Assembly: GCA_036267955.1 (NCBI GenBank)
Contig: DATAVB010000166.1
Location: 43,090 to 107,089, forward strand
DNA: 64,000 bases
Direction: 5' to 3'
DNA from: DATAVB01 sp036267955
Lineage (GTDB): Bacteria > Actinomycetota > Actinomycetes > Mycobacteriales > QHCD01
Part shown: one piece after another, positions 50,985 to 60,408 of the stretch
Position numbering within the stretch: position 1 is the first letter of the stretch
How the letters are laid out: every line of letters begins with the position of its first letter
Notes under the pieces: model-generated
The model's input: the letters and a program-made list of their open reading frames with translations, nothing else
The model's database searches: none
What the model was told of the DNA's origin: nothing
Made by a program: the position numbers and the translations under genes

Positions 50985-52403
50985 ATGGCTGACCAACCCA
51001 ATATCATTCTGATCTGCGTTGACCAATGGCGCGGCGACTGCTTTTCCGGAGCCGGCCACCCGGTGGTCATGACCCCGTACCTCGACGGCTGGATGTCGAC
51101 GGGCACCCGATTCCGGCGGGCCTACTCGGCCACCCCGACCTGCGTTCCGGCCCGGGCGGCGCTGTTCACCGGTCTCAGCCAGGAGCATCACGGTCGGATC
51201 GGCTACCAGGACGGCGTGTCATGGGACTACCCGGTCACGATGGCGGGCGAGCTGACCCGGGCCGGGTACGCGACCCAGGCGGTCGGCAAGATGCATGTCT
51301 ATCCCGAGCGGCATCGGATGGGATTCGACAATGTCGCATTGCACGACGGATATATGCATTTCGCGCGGCGGCACCATTCCGACCCGGCCGAGGTCGACGA
51401 CTATATGCCGTGGCTGCGGGAAAAGATGGGATACGACGCGGATTACGTCGACCACGGGCTGAACTGCAATTCGATAGTCGCGCGGCCCTGGGACAAGCCG
51501 GAATACGTACATCCGTCGACCTGGGTGATGACCCGGTCGATTCAATTTCTGCGTGAGCGCGATGTCGACCGGCCGTTCTTTCTCTACGCCTCGTTCCACC
51601 GCCCACATCCGCCGTACGACCCGCCGGCCTGGGCGTTCGAGCAGTATCTGTACGAGTCGATGCCGGAGCCGCCGGTCGGCGACTGGACCGAATTGTGGCA
51701 GGAATTCGAGAATTCCGTCTCTCCGGAGTCGCAGGTGGCGCAGTACGATCCGCGGTTACTGCAGCGGGCCCGAGCCGGTTACTACGGCCACATGTCGCAT
51801 ATCGATCAGCAGGTCGAGCGGCTGATCGAGGAGTTGCAGGCTCAGGGGCTGCGGAACGACACCGTCATCTGTTTCATCTCCGACCACGGCGAGCTGATGG
51901 GCGACCACCATCTCTTCCGGAAATCGCTGCCGTACGAGGGATCGGCGAACGTGCCGTTCATCATTGCCGGACCGGGAATTCCGGCCGGGGTGCGCGACGA
52001 CGTGGTCGAATTGCGGGACGTCTTCCCGACGCTGCTGGATGTGGCCGGTGTCGCCGCACCGGCGTCGCTGGACGGTCGCAGCGTGCTGCCATTGACCCGG
52101 GGCGAATCAGTGCTCTGGCGGGAATGGCTGCACGGTGAGCACACCGCTTTCGGCCAGTCGATCCAGTGGCTGACCGATGGGGTCGAGAAATACATCTGGT
52201 GCTCGGGATCGGGGGTCGAGCAGTTCTTCGACCTGGCGGCCGATCCCCAGGAATTGCGCGACCTCGGCCGGGATCCGGCGGCCGCGGACCGGGTGACCGG
52301 CTGGCGGGGTCGGCTGATCGAGACACTGGCCGACCGGCCGGAGGGGTTCGTCGCGGACGGTCAGTTGGTGGCCGGGCGACCGGTCTCGGCCCTTCTCGGT
52401 TGA
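50985..52403 (+). CDS. sulfatase (type I, formylglycine-dependent)
   Basis: 472-residue member of the alkaline phosphatase/sulfatase superfamily. Metal ligands are Asp in ICVDQWRGD at the N-terminus and SDHGELMGDH near 304-313; the catalytic cysteine is Cys53 in CVPAR, matching CxPxR, which a formylglycine-generating enzyme converts. The CVPARAALFTG continuation is standard. No signal peptide is visible, so it is cytoplasmic or exported unconventionally. The substrate could be an aryl, choline or sugar sulfate. It is followed 12 bases later by a monooxygenase gene. Confidence 0.93.
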   Translation: MADQPNIILICVDQWRGDCFSGAGHPVVMTPYLDGWMSTGTRFRRAYSATPTCVPARAALFTGLSQEHHGRIGYQDGVSWDYPVTMAGELTRAGYATQAVGKMHVYPERHRMGFDNVALHDGYMHFARRHHSDPAEVDDYMPWLREKMGYDADYVDHGLNCNSIVARPWDKPEYVHPSTWVMTRSIQFLRERDVDRPFFLYASFHRPHPPYDPPAWAFEQYLYESMPEPPVGDWTELWQEFENSVSPESQVAQYDPRLLQRARAGYYGHMSHIDQQVERLIEELQAQGLRNDTVICFISDHGELMGDHHLFRKSLPYEGSANVPFIIAGPGIPAGVRDDVVELRDVFPTLLDVAGVAAPASLDGRSVLPLTRGESVLWREWLHGEHTAFGQSIQWLTDGVEKYIWCSGSGVEQFFDLAADPQELRDLGRDPAAADRVTGWRGRLIETLADRPEGFVADGQLVAGRPVSALLG

Positions 52404-52414
52404 GAGGGAGATCG

Positions 52415-53551
52415 ATGCGTCAGGCGGTCGTCGTCGGAGCCGGAATCAGCGGGCTGGCAGCCGCACTCGCGCTGCACCGCACCGGCTGGGCGGTGACAGT
52501 GCTGGAGCGGGCGCCGGAGCTCGGCGCGGTCGGCGCCGGACTCACGCTGTGGCCGAACGCGATGCGGGCGCTGGACGTATTGAAGCTGGGCGATGCGGTG
52601 CGCGACCGATCGGTGCGCATTGGCGAGAGCGGCGGGCTGCGCGACCCCGGCGGACGGCTGGTGGTGCGGACCGCTGGGATCACGGAGCAGGTGATGACCG
52701 ACCTGCGGGCGTTGCACCGGGCCGACCTGCACGCGGTGCTGGTCGATGCGCTGCCGGCTGGACTGGTGCGGACCGGATGCCGGGTCGACTCGGTAGGTAC
52801 CGACGTCGTGCTCGCCGATGGGGAACGGGTCACCGCGGATCTCATTGTCGGCGCTGACGGGGTGGACAGCGCGGTGCGCCGGGCGTTCTGGCCCGACCGG
52901 CCCCGGTACCGCGGCTATACGGCGTGGCGCGGTGTGACTCCGCCCGGCGCGGTGCGGATCGACGGTGGGGTCGGTGAAACATGGGGGCGCGGCACCCGGT
53001 TCGGCATCGTCGGTCTGAACGGGGATCGGACCTACTGGTTTGCCGTGGCGAACGCGGAGCCGGGCGTCCGGTACGACGACGAGTGGGCCGAGGTCCGGCG
53101 GCGGTTCGGCTCCTGGCACGCCCCGATCCCGGCGCTGCTGGAGGCCACGCCACGCCAGGACGTGCTGCACCACGACATCGTGGATCTCCCGCCCCTGAAG
53201 TCCTATGTGGATGGTCGGGTGGTGCTGCTCGGCGATGCGGCGCATGCCATGACGCCCGACGTCGGACAGGGTGGCTGCCAGGCGCTGGAGGATGCGGTGG
53301 TGCTGGCGGCCCGGGTCACCGCCGGTGACTCAGCCGCGGGACTGGACGCGGGATTGGCCCGGTACGACGCGGAGCGGCGGCCGCGGACCCAGTCGATCGC
53401 CCGGCTGGCGCGCCGGATCGGCCGGTTCGCCCAGGCCGACAATGCGCTGCTCGTACCGCTGCGGACCCAATTGCTCCGGCTGGCCCCGCCCCGCGCCGCG
53501 GAGCGAACCCTGGACCGCATCACCCGCTGGGTGCCGCCGCCGCTCGACTGA
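52415..53551 (+). CDS. FAD-dependent aromatic monooxygenase
   Basis: 378-residue flavoprotein hydroxylase of the UbiH/salicylate hydroxylase group. The FAD-binding GAGISGLAAA is at 8-17, the DG motif reads IVGADGVDSAVR, and the second FAD motif GDAAHAMTPDVGQG is near 272-285. ATG 52415 has AGGGAG five bases upstream. It inserts one oxygen atom into an aromatic ring using NAD(P)H. Its closeness to the sulfatase suggests a shared transcript, perhaps desulfation followed by hydroxylation, which is speculative. Confidence 0.9.
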   Translation: MRQAVVVGAGISGLAAALALHRTGWAVTVLERAPELGAVGAGLTLWPNAMRALDVLKLGDAVRDRSVRIGESGGLRDPGGRLVVRTAGITEQVMTDLRALHRADLHAVLVDALPAGLVRTGCRVDSVGTDVVLADGERVTADLIVGADGVDSAVRRAFWPDRPRYRGYTAWRGVTPPGAVRIDGGVGETWGRGTRFGIVGLNGDRTYWFAVANAEPGVRYDDEWAEVRRRFGSWHAPIPALLEATPRQDVLHHDIVDLPPLKSYVDGRVVLLGDAAHAMTPDVGQGGCQALEDAVVLAARVTAGDSAAGLDAGLARYDAERRPRTQSIARLARRIGRFAQADNALLVPLRTQLLRLAPPRAAERTLDRITRWVPPPLD

Positions 53552-53647
53552 CCATGCGCTGGGTAATTCCCGCCCGCCTGTCGGACCCGCCGGATAGGGT
53601 CGATCCCGACTCGCACCGACGCGACCGTACGGAGGGCATTGCGCACG

Positions 53648-55159
53648 ATGACTGGGCCTGAGATTGATCCGGCTTTCCTGGCGCTTCCACTGCGCCGACT
53701 CGCCGATGCCGCGCTGGACCGGGCCCGTCGGCTCGGAGTCCAGCACGCCGACTTCCGCCTCGAACGGATCCGCGACCAGGACATCGCGCTGCGCGATGCG
53801 GCACTGCAGACCTCCCGGTCCAGCGAGCAGGTCGGCTTCGCCGTCCGGGTCGTGCACGAGGGCACCTGGGGATTCGCCGCCGGCGTCGACCTGACCCCGG
53901 AGGCCGCGGCCCGCGTCGCCGAGCAGGCGGTCGACGTGGCCAAGGTCAGCGCGGCCATCAACTCCGAGCGGATCGAGCTGGCCGAGGAGCCGGTGTACGC
54001 CGACGTCACCTGGATCTCGGCCTACGACCTCAACCCGTTCGAGGTGCCGGACACCGACAAGATCGGCCTGCTGGCCGAGTGGTCCGAGCGGCTCGGCGCC
54101 GCCGACGGGGTCGACCATGTCGAGGCGTCGGTCGGTTGCGTGCTGGAGAACAAGTTCTACGCCGACCTGGCCGGCACCATCACCACCCAGCAGCGGGTCC
54201 GACTGCATCCCAGTCTCACTGCAGTCGCGGTCGATCCGGCGGCGGGCAGCTTCGAGACGATGCGCACCCTCGCTCCGCCGACCGGCCGCGGCTGGGAATA
54301 CCTCACCGGCACCAGCTGGGACTGGAACTCCGAGCTGGCAGAGCTTCCGGAGCTGCTGGCCGAGCGGACCAAGGCACCGTCGGTGCAGGCCGGCTCGTAC
54401 GACCTGGTGGTCGACCCGTCCAACCTCTGGCTGACCATCCACGAATCGATCGGGCACGCCACCGAGCTCGACCGGGCGCTGGGCTACGAGGCGGCCTACG
54501 CGGGCACCTCGTTCGCCACCTACGACAAGCTCGGGACGCTGCGCTACGGCTCCGACGTCCTGAACGTCACCGGTGACCGGGTCGCCGAGCATGGCCTGGC
54601 CACCGTCGGGTACGACGACGAGGGTGTCGCCGGCCAGCAGTGGGACCTGATCCGCAACGGCACCCTGGTCGGCTATCAGCTCGACCGCCGGATGGCCAAA
54701 CTCAAAGGGCTCGGCCGGTCCAACGGTTGCGCGTTCGCCGACTCGCCGGGCCACATCCCGGTGCAGCGGATGGCCAACGTCTCCATCGCGCCCGACCCGG
54801 ACGGCCCGTCCACCGCGGAGCTGATCTCCCGGGTCGACCGCGGCATCTACGTCGTCGGCGACAAGTCGTGGTCGATCGACATGCAGCGGTACAACTTCCA
54901 GTTCACCGGCCAGCGGTTCTACAAGATTGAGAACGGCGTGCTCGCCGGTCAGCTGCGCGACGTCGCCTACCAGGCCACCACCACCGACTTCTGGGGGTCG
55001 ACGGAGGCGGTCGGCGGGCCGCAGACGTACGTCCTCGGCGGCGCGTTCAACTGTGGCAAGGCGCAGCCGGGCCAGGTCGCCGCGGTCAGCCACGGGTGCC
55101 CGGCGACCCTGTTCCGCGGCGTCAACATTCTCAACACCGTCTCGGAGGCCGGCAAGTGA
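53648..55159 (+). CDS. tldD: TldD metalloprotease subunit
   Basis: 503-residue TldD/PmbA family protease subunit. The zinc motif HESIGH is at 265-270 with a downstream cysteine-containing region. ATG 53648 has GGAGGG eleven bases upstream; TTG 53639 would be too close to that site. TldD and TldE form a heterodimer that degrades unfolded peptides through a narrow channel and matures some ribosomal peptides. It overlaps tldE by four bases. Confidence 0.94.
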   Translation: MTGPEIDPAFLALPLRRLADAALDRARRLGVQHADFRLERIRDQDIALRDAALQTSRSSEQVGFAVRVVHEGTWGFAAGVDLTPEAAARVAEQAVDVAKVSAAINSERIELAEEPVYADVTWISAYDLNPFEVPDTDKIGLLAEWSERLGAADGVDHVEASVGCVLENKFYADLAGTITTQQRVRLHPSLTAVAVDPAAGSFETMRTLAPPTGRGWEYLTGTSWDWNSELAELPELLAERTKAPSVQAGSYDLVVDPSNLWLTIHESIGHATELDRALGYEAAYAGTSFATYDKLGTLRYGSDVLNVTGDRVAEHGLATVGYDDEGVAGQQWDLIRNGTLVGYQLDRRMAKLKGLGRSNGCAFADSPGHIPVQRMANVSIAPDPDGPSTAELISRVDRGIYVVGDKSWSIDMQRYNFQFTGQRFYKIENGVLAGQLRDVAYQATTTDFWGSTEAVGGPQTYVLGGAFNCGKAQPGQVAAVSHGCPATLFRGVNILNTVSEAGK

Positions 55160-56547
55160 GTCCACAGGAGATCGTCGAGCGGGTGCTGGCCCTGTCCAAG
55201 GGCGACGGCTGCATCGTCATCACCACCGAGCGCAGCGAGGCCAACCTGCGGTGGGCCAACAACACCCTCACCACCAATGGGCAGATGCGCTCCCGGGCGC
55301 TGACCGTGATCAGCATCGTGAACGGCACGGCCGGCACCGCCTCCGGCGTCATCCAGCGCAGCTCGGTGAGCGACGACGAGCTGGAGCCACTGGTCCGCGC
55401 GGCCGAGCAGGCCGCGCACGACGCTGGTCCGGCCGACGACGTCGCACCGCTGGTCGAGCCGGGGTCTTCCGGGGCGGGGGCGTCCGACTGGGACTCCGGT
55501 CCGGAGGAGACCTCGGTACGGGTGTTCGGCGACTTCGCGCCCGCGCTCGGCGATGCATTCGGTCGGGCCGGGTCGGCTGAGCAGCTGCTGTTCGGCTTCG
55601 CCGAGCATTCGGTGGACACGGTGTACCTGGGCTCCTCGACCGGGCTACGGTTGCGGCACGTGAAACCGACCGGGAAGTTCGAGCTCAACGGCAAGTCGAG
55701 CGACCTCAGCCGCTCGGCCTGGACCGGTGCCGCCACCGCCGATTTCACCGACATCGACGTCCCGGCGTACAGCAGCGAGATCGACCGGCGGCTGGGCTGG
55801 GCGCAGCGCAAGGTCGACCTGCCCGCCGGACGGTACGAGACGCTGCTGCCGCCGGCCGCCGTGGCCGACCTGCTGATCTACATGTACTTCACCTGCGCGG
55901 CGCGGGACACCGACCAGGGTCAGACCGTCTTCTCCAAGCCCGGCGGTGGCAACCGGATCGGCGAGCGGCTGGCCAACGTACCGGTGACGCTGCGCAGCGA
56001 TCCGGGAGCTGCCGGCCTGGCCACCACACCGTTCGTGACGACCAGTTCCTCCGACAGCCTCTTCTCCGTCTTCGACAACGGGGCGTCAACCGGCCCGACC
56101 GACTGGATCCATGAGGGAGTGCTCAACGCGTTGCCGGGGACCCGCGCCTGGGCCGAGCGCAGTGGCGGCACCGCCACTCCGCTGATCGACAACCTCATCC
56201 TGGATGGGCCGGCCGGTGGACGGTCGCTCGAGGAGATGGTGGCCTCGACCGAGCGCGGGTTGCTGCTGACCTGCCTGTGGTACATCCGGCCGGTCGACCC
56301 GCAGACCCTGCTGTTGACCGGGCTGACCCGCGACGGCGTGTATCTGGTCGAGGGCGGCGAGGTCACCGGTGCGGTCAACAACTTCCGGTTCAACGAGAGT
56401 CCGGTGGGTCTGCTCGGCCGGCTCGCCGAGGTCGGCTCGACCAGCATCACGTTGCCGCGGGAGTGGAACGACTTCTTCACCCGGGCCGCGATGCCCACGC
56501 TGCGCATCGGCGACTTCAACATGTCGACGGTGAGCCAGGCCTCCTAG
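55156..56547 (+). CDS. tldE: TldE/PmbA-type partner subunit
   Basis: 463-residue PmbA/TldE-type protein, starting at GTG 55156 within the tldD stop. It shares the fold of TldD but lacks the HExxxH zinc motif, as expected for the non-catalytic subunit. Conserved parts include ANLRWANNTLTTNG near the N-terminus and the C-terminal VTGAVNNFRFNESP. Actinobacterial members are often annotated only as metallopeptidase TldD-related. No peptide precursor gene was seen nearby. Confidence 0.92.
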   Translation: MSPQEIVERVLALSKGDGCIVITTERSEANLRWANNTLTTNGQMRSRALTVISIVNGTAGTASGVIQRSSVSDDELEPLVRAAEQAAHDAGPADDVAPLVEPGSSGAGASDWDSGPEETSVRVFGDFAPALGDAFGRAGSAEQLLFGFAEHSVDTVYLGSSTGLRLRHVKPTGKFELNGKSSDLSRSAWTGAATADFTDIDVPAYSSEIDRRLGWAQRKVDLPAGRYETLLPPAAVADLLIYMYFTCAARDTDQGQTVFSKPGGGNRIGERLANVPVTLRSDPGAAGLATTPFVTTSSSDSLFSVFDNGASTGPTDWIHEGVLNALPGTRAWAERSGGTATPLIDNLILDGPAGGRSLEEMVASTERGLLLTCLWYIRPVDPQTLLLTGLTRDGVYLVEGGEVTGAVNNFRFNESPVGLLGRLAEVGSTSITLPREWNDFFTRAAMPTLRIGDFNMSTVSQAS

Positions 56548-56698
56548 CGTCGAGCGTGTCACTGGGTTGAGCCGACGAGGGCGGTGGGCCATTTTTGTGG
56601 CTTGCGTTCTGGTGGTCGCGTGAGCGGGGCTGAAAGACTGCTGAGGCGGGTGATCAGCTCGTTTGTCCACTTGTGTCGCTAATACCGGAGGCAAATCC

Positions 56699-57304
56699 AT
56701 GACTAGCCCAGCCGTACCCATCCGCCGCGGGTTGGTGCTCGCCGACCTGGTGCCCGGGGCAGTGAGCCGGGACGTGACGCTGGTCGCCGGCTCGGCCGCG
56801 TTCACCGGGCTGATGGCGCAGCTGTCCTTCCCGATCCCCGGCACGCCGGTGCCGGTGACCGGCCAGACCTTCGCCGCGCTGCTGGTCGGTGCCGCACTCG
56901 GGCCGTGGCGGGCGATGGCCGGGCTGGCTCTCTATCTGGTCGCCGGGATGGCCGGCGTTCCGTGGTACGCCGGGCACGCCAGTGGGGCAGGCGGACCGTC
57001 CTTCGGCTACATCCTGGGCTTCGTGCTCGCCGCCGGCGTCGTCGGTTGGCTGGCCAGGCACGGCGGCGACCGCACCCCGGTACGCACCATCGCCACCATG
57101 GTGCTCGGCACGTTCCTCATCTATGCGGTTGGTGTGCCGTGGCTGGCAGCCGACCTGCACGTCAGCCTCGCGCAGGGGATCACCCTCGGCGCCCGACCGT
57201 TCCTCGGCGGTGACGCGCTCAAGATCGTGGTCGCCGCCGGTCTGCTGCCCGGGTGCTGGGCGCTCGGCCGCAAGCTCGGCCTCACCGACCGCAGCTCCGA
57301 CTGA
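56699..57304 (+). CDS. bioY: BioY biotin transporter substrate-binding protein
   Basis: 201-residue membrane protein of the BioY family (S component of ECF biotin transporters), with six predicted helices. Typical segments are QLSFPIPGTPVPVTGQTFAALLVGAALGP and the loop GVPWYAG ... GGPSFGYILGF. ATG 56699 has GGAGG eight bases upstream. No EcfA or EcfT gene adjoins; BioY can work alone or borrow shared ECF components. No biotin-regulator site was recognised upstream. Confidence 0.93.
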   Translation: MTSPAVPIRRGLVLADLVPGAVSRDVTLVAGSAAFTGLMAQLSFPIPGTPVPVTGQTFAALLVGAALGPWRAMAGLALYLVAGMAGVPWYAGHASGAGGPSFGYILGFVLAAGVVGWLARHGGDRTPVRTIATMVLGTFLIYAVGVPWLAADLHVSLAQGITLGARPFLGGDALKIVVAAGLLPGCWALGRKLGLTDRSSD

Positions 57305-57337
57305 ACTCCGACTGCCGCCGCTTCTGCCGGCGGGGCG

Positions 57338-57895
57338 CTACCGCGCCTCGCCGGCGACGGCCGGTGCCAGCGGGTCGCTGCCGCCGCCGTCCCCGACGGT
57401 CTCCCGGGCCAGGAAGTCCTCGACCTGGAAGATCTGGTCGCCGGCCCGTTTCGTGACGGTGAGCAGGGTGGCCATCGAGGCGTTCTCCTCCACCTGTTCC
57501 TTGAGGAACCAGAGGATGAACTGCTCGCCGATCGCGTCGCCCTCCTCCCGCGCCACCTGGAAAAGTCGCTCGATCTGCTCGGTGACCCGCTGCTCCTGCG
57601 CCACCGCCAACTCGACCGGTTCGTGCGGGTGCGTGAAGTCGTTCTGCACGGCGTCGACGCCTGGGATCTGCACCGGAACGCCGCGATCCAGCAGGTATTT
57701 GACCACCATCATCGCGTGCTTGCGTTCCTCGAGCGCCTGCGCATAGAAATGCTTCGCCAGCTGCGGCAGGTCGCGCGAGTCGAACCAGACTGCCAGCGCG
57801 ACGTATTGCTGATGTGCGGTGAACTCGTGCCGGACCTGCTCGTGCAGCAGCCCGACGAACTTGCGATCGGCGTACGGACCTGAGGTGATAGCCAT
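57338..57895 (-). CDS. bfrB: ferritin (BfrB type)
   Basis: 185-residue iron-storage protein, very like mycobacterial BfrB: LLHEQVRHEFTAHQQYVALAVWF, DLPQLAKHFYAQALEERKHAMM and EQFILWFLKEQVEE carry the ferroxidase glutamates and histidine. It assembles into 24-subunit shells. ATG 57895 is used; it is preceded by a TAGCCT hexamer at five bases, so the message may be leaderless. A C-terminal Gly/Pro-rich tail is typical of actinobacterial BfrB. Confidence 0.93.
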   Translation of the reverse strand: MAITSGPYADRKFVGLLHEQVRHEFTAHQQYVALAVWFDSRDLPQLAKHFYAQALEERKHAMMVVKYLLDRGVPVQIPGVDAVQNDFTHPHEPVELAVAQEQRVTEQIERLFQVAREEGDAIGEQFILWFLKEQVEENASMATLLTVTKRAGDQIFQVEDFLARETVGDGGGSDPLAPAVAGEAR

Positions 57896-58014
57896 GCCGC
57901 AGGCTAGCACCCGGTAGTCCGGATTCGCCGGATCGCTTATCTGGCAGGCGTTTCCGGAACGGCCCGTCGGGCAAGTCGGACCGAAGTTAACGCCGTGTGA
58001 TCGAAGCGACAGTC

Positions 58015-58037
58015 CTACCGGCTGGTAGCGCGCTACC
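58015..58037. promoter_or_regulatory. nested palindromes upstream of pckG
   Basis: GGTAGCGCGCTACC (58024-58037) is a perfect 14-base palindrome, and CTACC at 58015-58019 adds a third half-site that pairs with its left arm. It lies about 125 bases upstream of the PEP carboxykinase start and is a candidate operator; no matching regulator is in the window. Confidence 0.45.
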
Positions 58038-58161
58038 CTCGTTCGATCCCGACCCCTCCGTGTGGGTCCACTGTTTCCCGGGGGTCACTCCGGTGCGGAT
58101 CGTCATGCGTACGGGTCGGAAATACCGGTCAGCGTCGACCATATGAGGAGCTTCAGGCACC

Positions 58162-59985
58162 ATGACTGTTTCCACTGTCCGCGGGCTGGATACGGCACCC
58201 ACGAGCGACATCAGATTGCTCGACTGGGTGCGCGAGGTCGCCGAGCTCACCGATCCCGACGAGGTCGTCTGGTGTAACGGCTCGGTCGACGAGTGGGCCC
58301 GTCTGACGGACCAGCTGGTGGCCGCCGGAACATTTACCCGACTCAATGCCGCAAAGAAGTCGAATTCTTTCCGCTGCGTCTCCGACCCGGACGATGTCGC
58401 CCGGGTCGAGGACCGCACGTTCATCTGCTCCAAGGACCCCGGCGATGTCGGGCCGACCAACAACTGGGCCGATCCGCAGGAGATGAAAGAGACGCTTACC
58501 GGGTTCTTCCATGGCTCCATGCGCGGGCGCACGATGTACGTGATTCCCTTCTGTATGGGACCTTTGGGCTCGGCCAGCTCCAAGCTCGGGGTGGAGATCA
58601 CCGATTCGGCGTATGTCGCGGCGTCGATGCGGATCATGACCCGAATGGGCGCCGAGGCGCTGCAGATGATCGACGAGGGCGCGGACTGGGTGCCCTGCCT
58701 GCATTCCGTCGGAGCGCCGCTGGAGCCCGATCAGGAAGACGTCGCCTGGCCGTGCAATTCGACGAAATACATCGTGCATTTCCCCGAGAAGCGGGCGATC
58801 TGGTCCTATGGCTCGGGATATGGCGGCAACGCGCTTTTGGGAAAGAAATGCTACGCCCTGCGCATCGCGTCGGTGATGGCCCGGGACGAGGGCTGGCTGG
58901 CCGAGCACATGCTGATCCTCAAGCTCACCAACCCGGCCGGTGTGGTGCGCTATATAGCCGGCGCCTTCCCGTCGGCGTGCGGAAAGACCAACCTGGCGAT
59001 GCTGCAGCCGACCATTCCGGGCTGGCAGGTTGAGACACTGGGTGACGACATCGCCTGGATGCGATTCGGCGCGGACGGCCGGCTTTACGCGGTCAATCCG
59101 GAGTACGGCTTTTTCGGGGTCGCGCCCGGCACCGGTTACGGCACCAACGCCAATGCCATGCGGACGATCGAGCGCGGAAACTCGATTTTCACGAATGTTG
59201 CGCTCACCGATGACGGCGACGTCTGGTGGGAGGGCATGACGAAACCGGCTCCGGCGCACCTGATTTCCTGGAAGAACAAGGACTGGACGCCCGCGGCCGC
59301 GAAGCCGTCGTCCCATCCGAACAGCCGGTTCTGCACACCGGCCGGGCAGTGCCCGATCATCGCCCCGGAGTGGGAGGACCCGGCCGGTGTCCCGATTTCG
59401 GCGATCTTCTTCGGCGGTCGGCGTGCGTCCACCGTACCGCTGGTGACTGAGGCGCGGGACTGGCAGCACGGGGTGTTCCTCGGTGCGACGCTGTCGTCGG
59501 AGACCACGGCGGCGGCGACCGGCGCGGTCGGTGTGCTGCGCCGCGATCCGTTCGCCATGCGACCGTTCCTCGGCTATCACGGCGGCGACTATTTCCAGCA
59601 CTGGCTGGATATCGGCGCCCGCACCGAGCCGGCGAAGCTGCCCCGGATCTTCTACGTCAACTGGTTCCGTAAGGACGACGAGGGCCACTATCTGTGGCCC
59701 GGATTCGGCGAGAACTCGCGGGTCCTGGAATGGGCGTTGGGGCGACTCGACGGCTCCACCGCGGCAGTGCCGACCGCGATCGGCAACGTTCCCGCACCCG
59801 GTTCGTTGAACACCGACGGCCTCGAACTGTCCGAAGAGGACATTGCCGCCGCGTTGCGAGTGGACGCCGCGGAGTGGCGCGCCGAACTGCCGCTGATCGG
59901 TGAATGGCTGGACACCTTCGGTGATCGACTTCCGGCCGTTCTGCGAGCCGAATTGGCGGCTCTGGGGGAGCGCATCGACGTGTGA
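58162..59985 (+). CDS. pckG: phosphoenolpyruvate carboxykinase (GTP)
   Basis: 607-residue GTP-dependent enzyme converting oxaloacetate and GTP to phosphoenolpyruvate, CO2 and GDP; key to gluconeogenesis. The P-loop FPSACGKTNLA is at 269-279 with the reactive Cys273; the substrate-binding GSMRGRTMYV and the metal site in TLGDDIAWM are intact. Full family length. It stands alone with a 266-base leader region that holds a perfect palindrome, and is followed by a small lipoprotein gene. Confidence 0.97.
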   Translation: MTVSTVRGLDTAPTSDIRLLDWVREVAELTDPDEVVWCNGSVDEWARLTDQLVAAGTFTRLNAAKKSNSFRCVSDPDDVARVEDRTFICSKDPGDVGPTNNWADPQEMKETLTGFFHGSMRGRTMYVIPFCMGPLGSASSKLGVEITDSAYVAASMRIMTRMGAEALQMIDEGADWVPCLHSVGAPLEPDQEDVAWPCNSTKYIVHFPEKRAIWSYGSGYGGNALLGKKCYALRIASVMARDEGWLAEHMLILKLTNPAGVVRYIAGAFPSACGKTNLAMLQPTIPGWQVETLGDDIAWMRFGADGRLYAVNPEYGFFGVAPGTGYGTNANAMRTIERGNSIFTNVALTDDGDVWWEGMTKPAPAHLISWKNKDWTPAAAKPSSHPNSRFCTPAGQCPIIAPEWEDPAGVPISAIFFGGRRASTVPLVTEARDWQHGVFLGATLSSETTAAATGAVGVLRRDPFAMRPFLGYHGGDYFQHWLDIGARTEPAKLPRIFYVNWFRKDDEGHYLWPGFGENSRVLEWALGRLDGSTAAVPTAIGNVPAPGSLNTDGLELSEEDIAAALRVDAAEWRAELPLIGEWLDTFGDRLPAVLRAELAALGERIDV

Positions 59986-60093
59986 TCGGGGGCACATTGG
60001 GGGCCGGGAACCTTTTTCGGCGGAGGTCCACCTAACCGACCGCCCACCCCCCAGTACGGTGCTCGCACCGCTACGATTCCCAAGGAGAAAACG

Positions 60094-60408
60094 ATGCGTG
60101 CCACTGTCGCCCGCCGGACCATTGCCGGCGCCGCTGTCGCCCTCGCGCTCACTCTGAGCGCAGGTGCCTGCGGAGGAGGCGTTGACAAGGACAAGCTCGT
60201 CACGAAACTCAAGACCGACGCCGATTTCAAGTCGCTGCCCGACAGCCAGGTCAAGTGCATTGCCGATGTCGCGGTCAAGTACGGCGACAAGAGCAAGATC
60301 AATGACTACATCAATGGCAAGCGGAACACCGACGACGGCATCGGTTCCATGAGCAGCAAGGACGAGAAGAAGGCCGAGGCCGCAGCTAAGAAGTGCGTCC
60401 AGAAGTAG
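60094..60408 (+). CDS. small exported lipoprotein
   Basis: 104-residue protein with a signal peptide and a lipobox-like end, LSAGAC (Cys near 26), then GGG. The mature part is Lys/Asp-rich with two further cysteines (QVKCIAD and AKKCVQK) that could form a disulfide. ATG 60094 has AAGGAG just upstream. The pattern DKLVTKLKTDADFKSLPDSQVKCIADVAVKYGD resembles small DUF4333/sensor-type lipoproteins of actinobacteria, but no family is assigned. It is followed by a terminator. Confidence 0.82.
   Translation: MRATVARRTIAGAAVALALTLSAGACGGGVDKDKLVTKLKTDADFKSLPDSQVKCIADVAVKYGDKSKINDYINGKRNTDDGIGSMSSKDEKKAEAAAKKCVQK

Noticed and set aside
53330..55165. A 611-codon minus-strand frame opposite the monooxygenase and tldD
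   Set aside because: High GC creates long antisense frames; the plus strand has clear TldD motifs, and the antisense product is low-complexity without any domain.
58153..59997. A 614-codon minus-strand frame opposite pckG
   Set aside because: pckG is unmistakable on the plus strand; the antisense frame has no ribosome site or family features.
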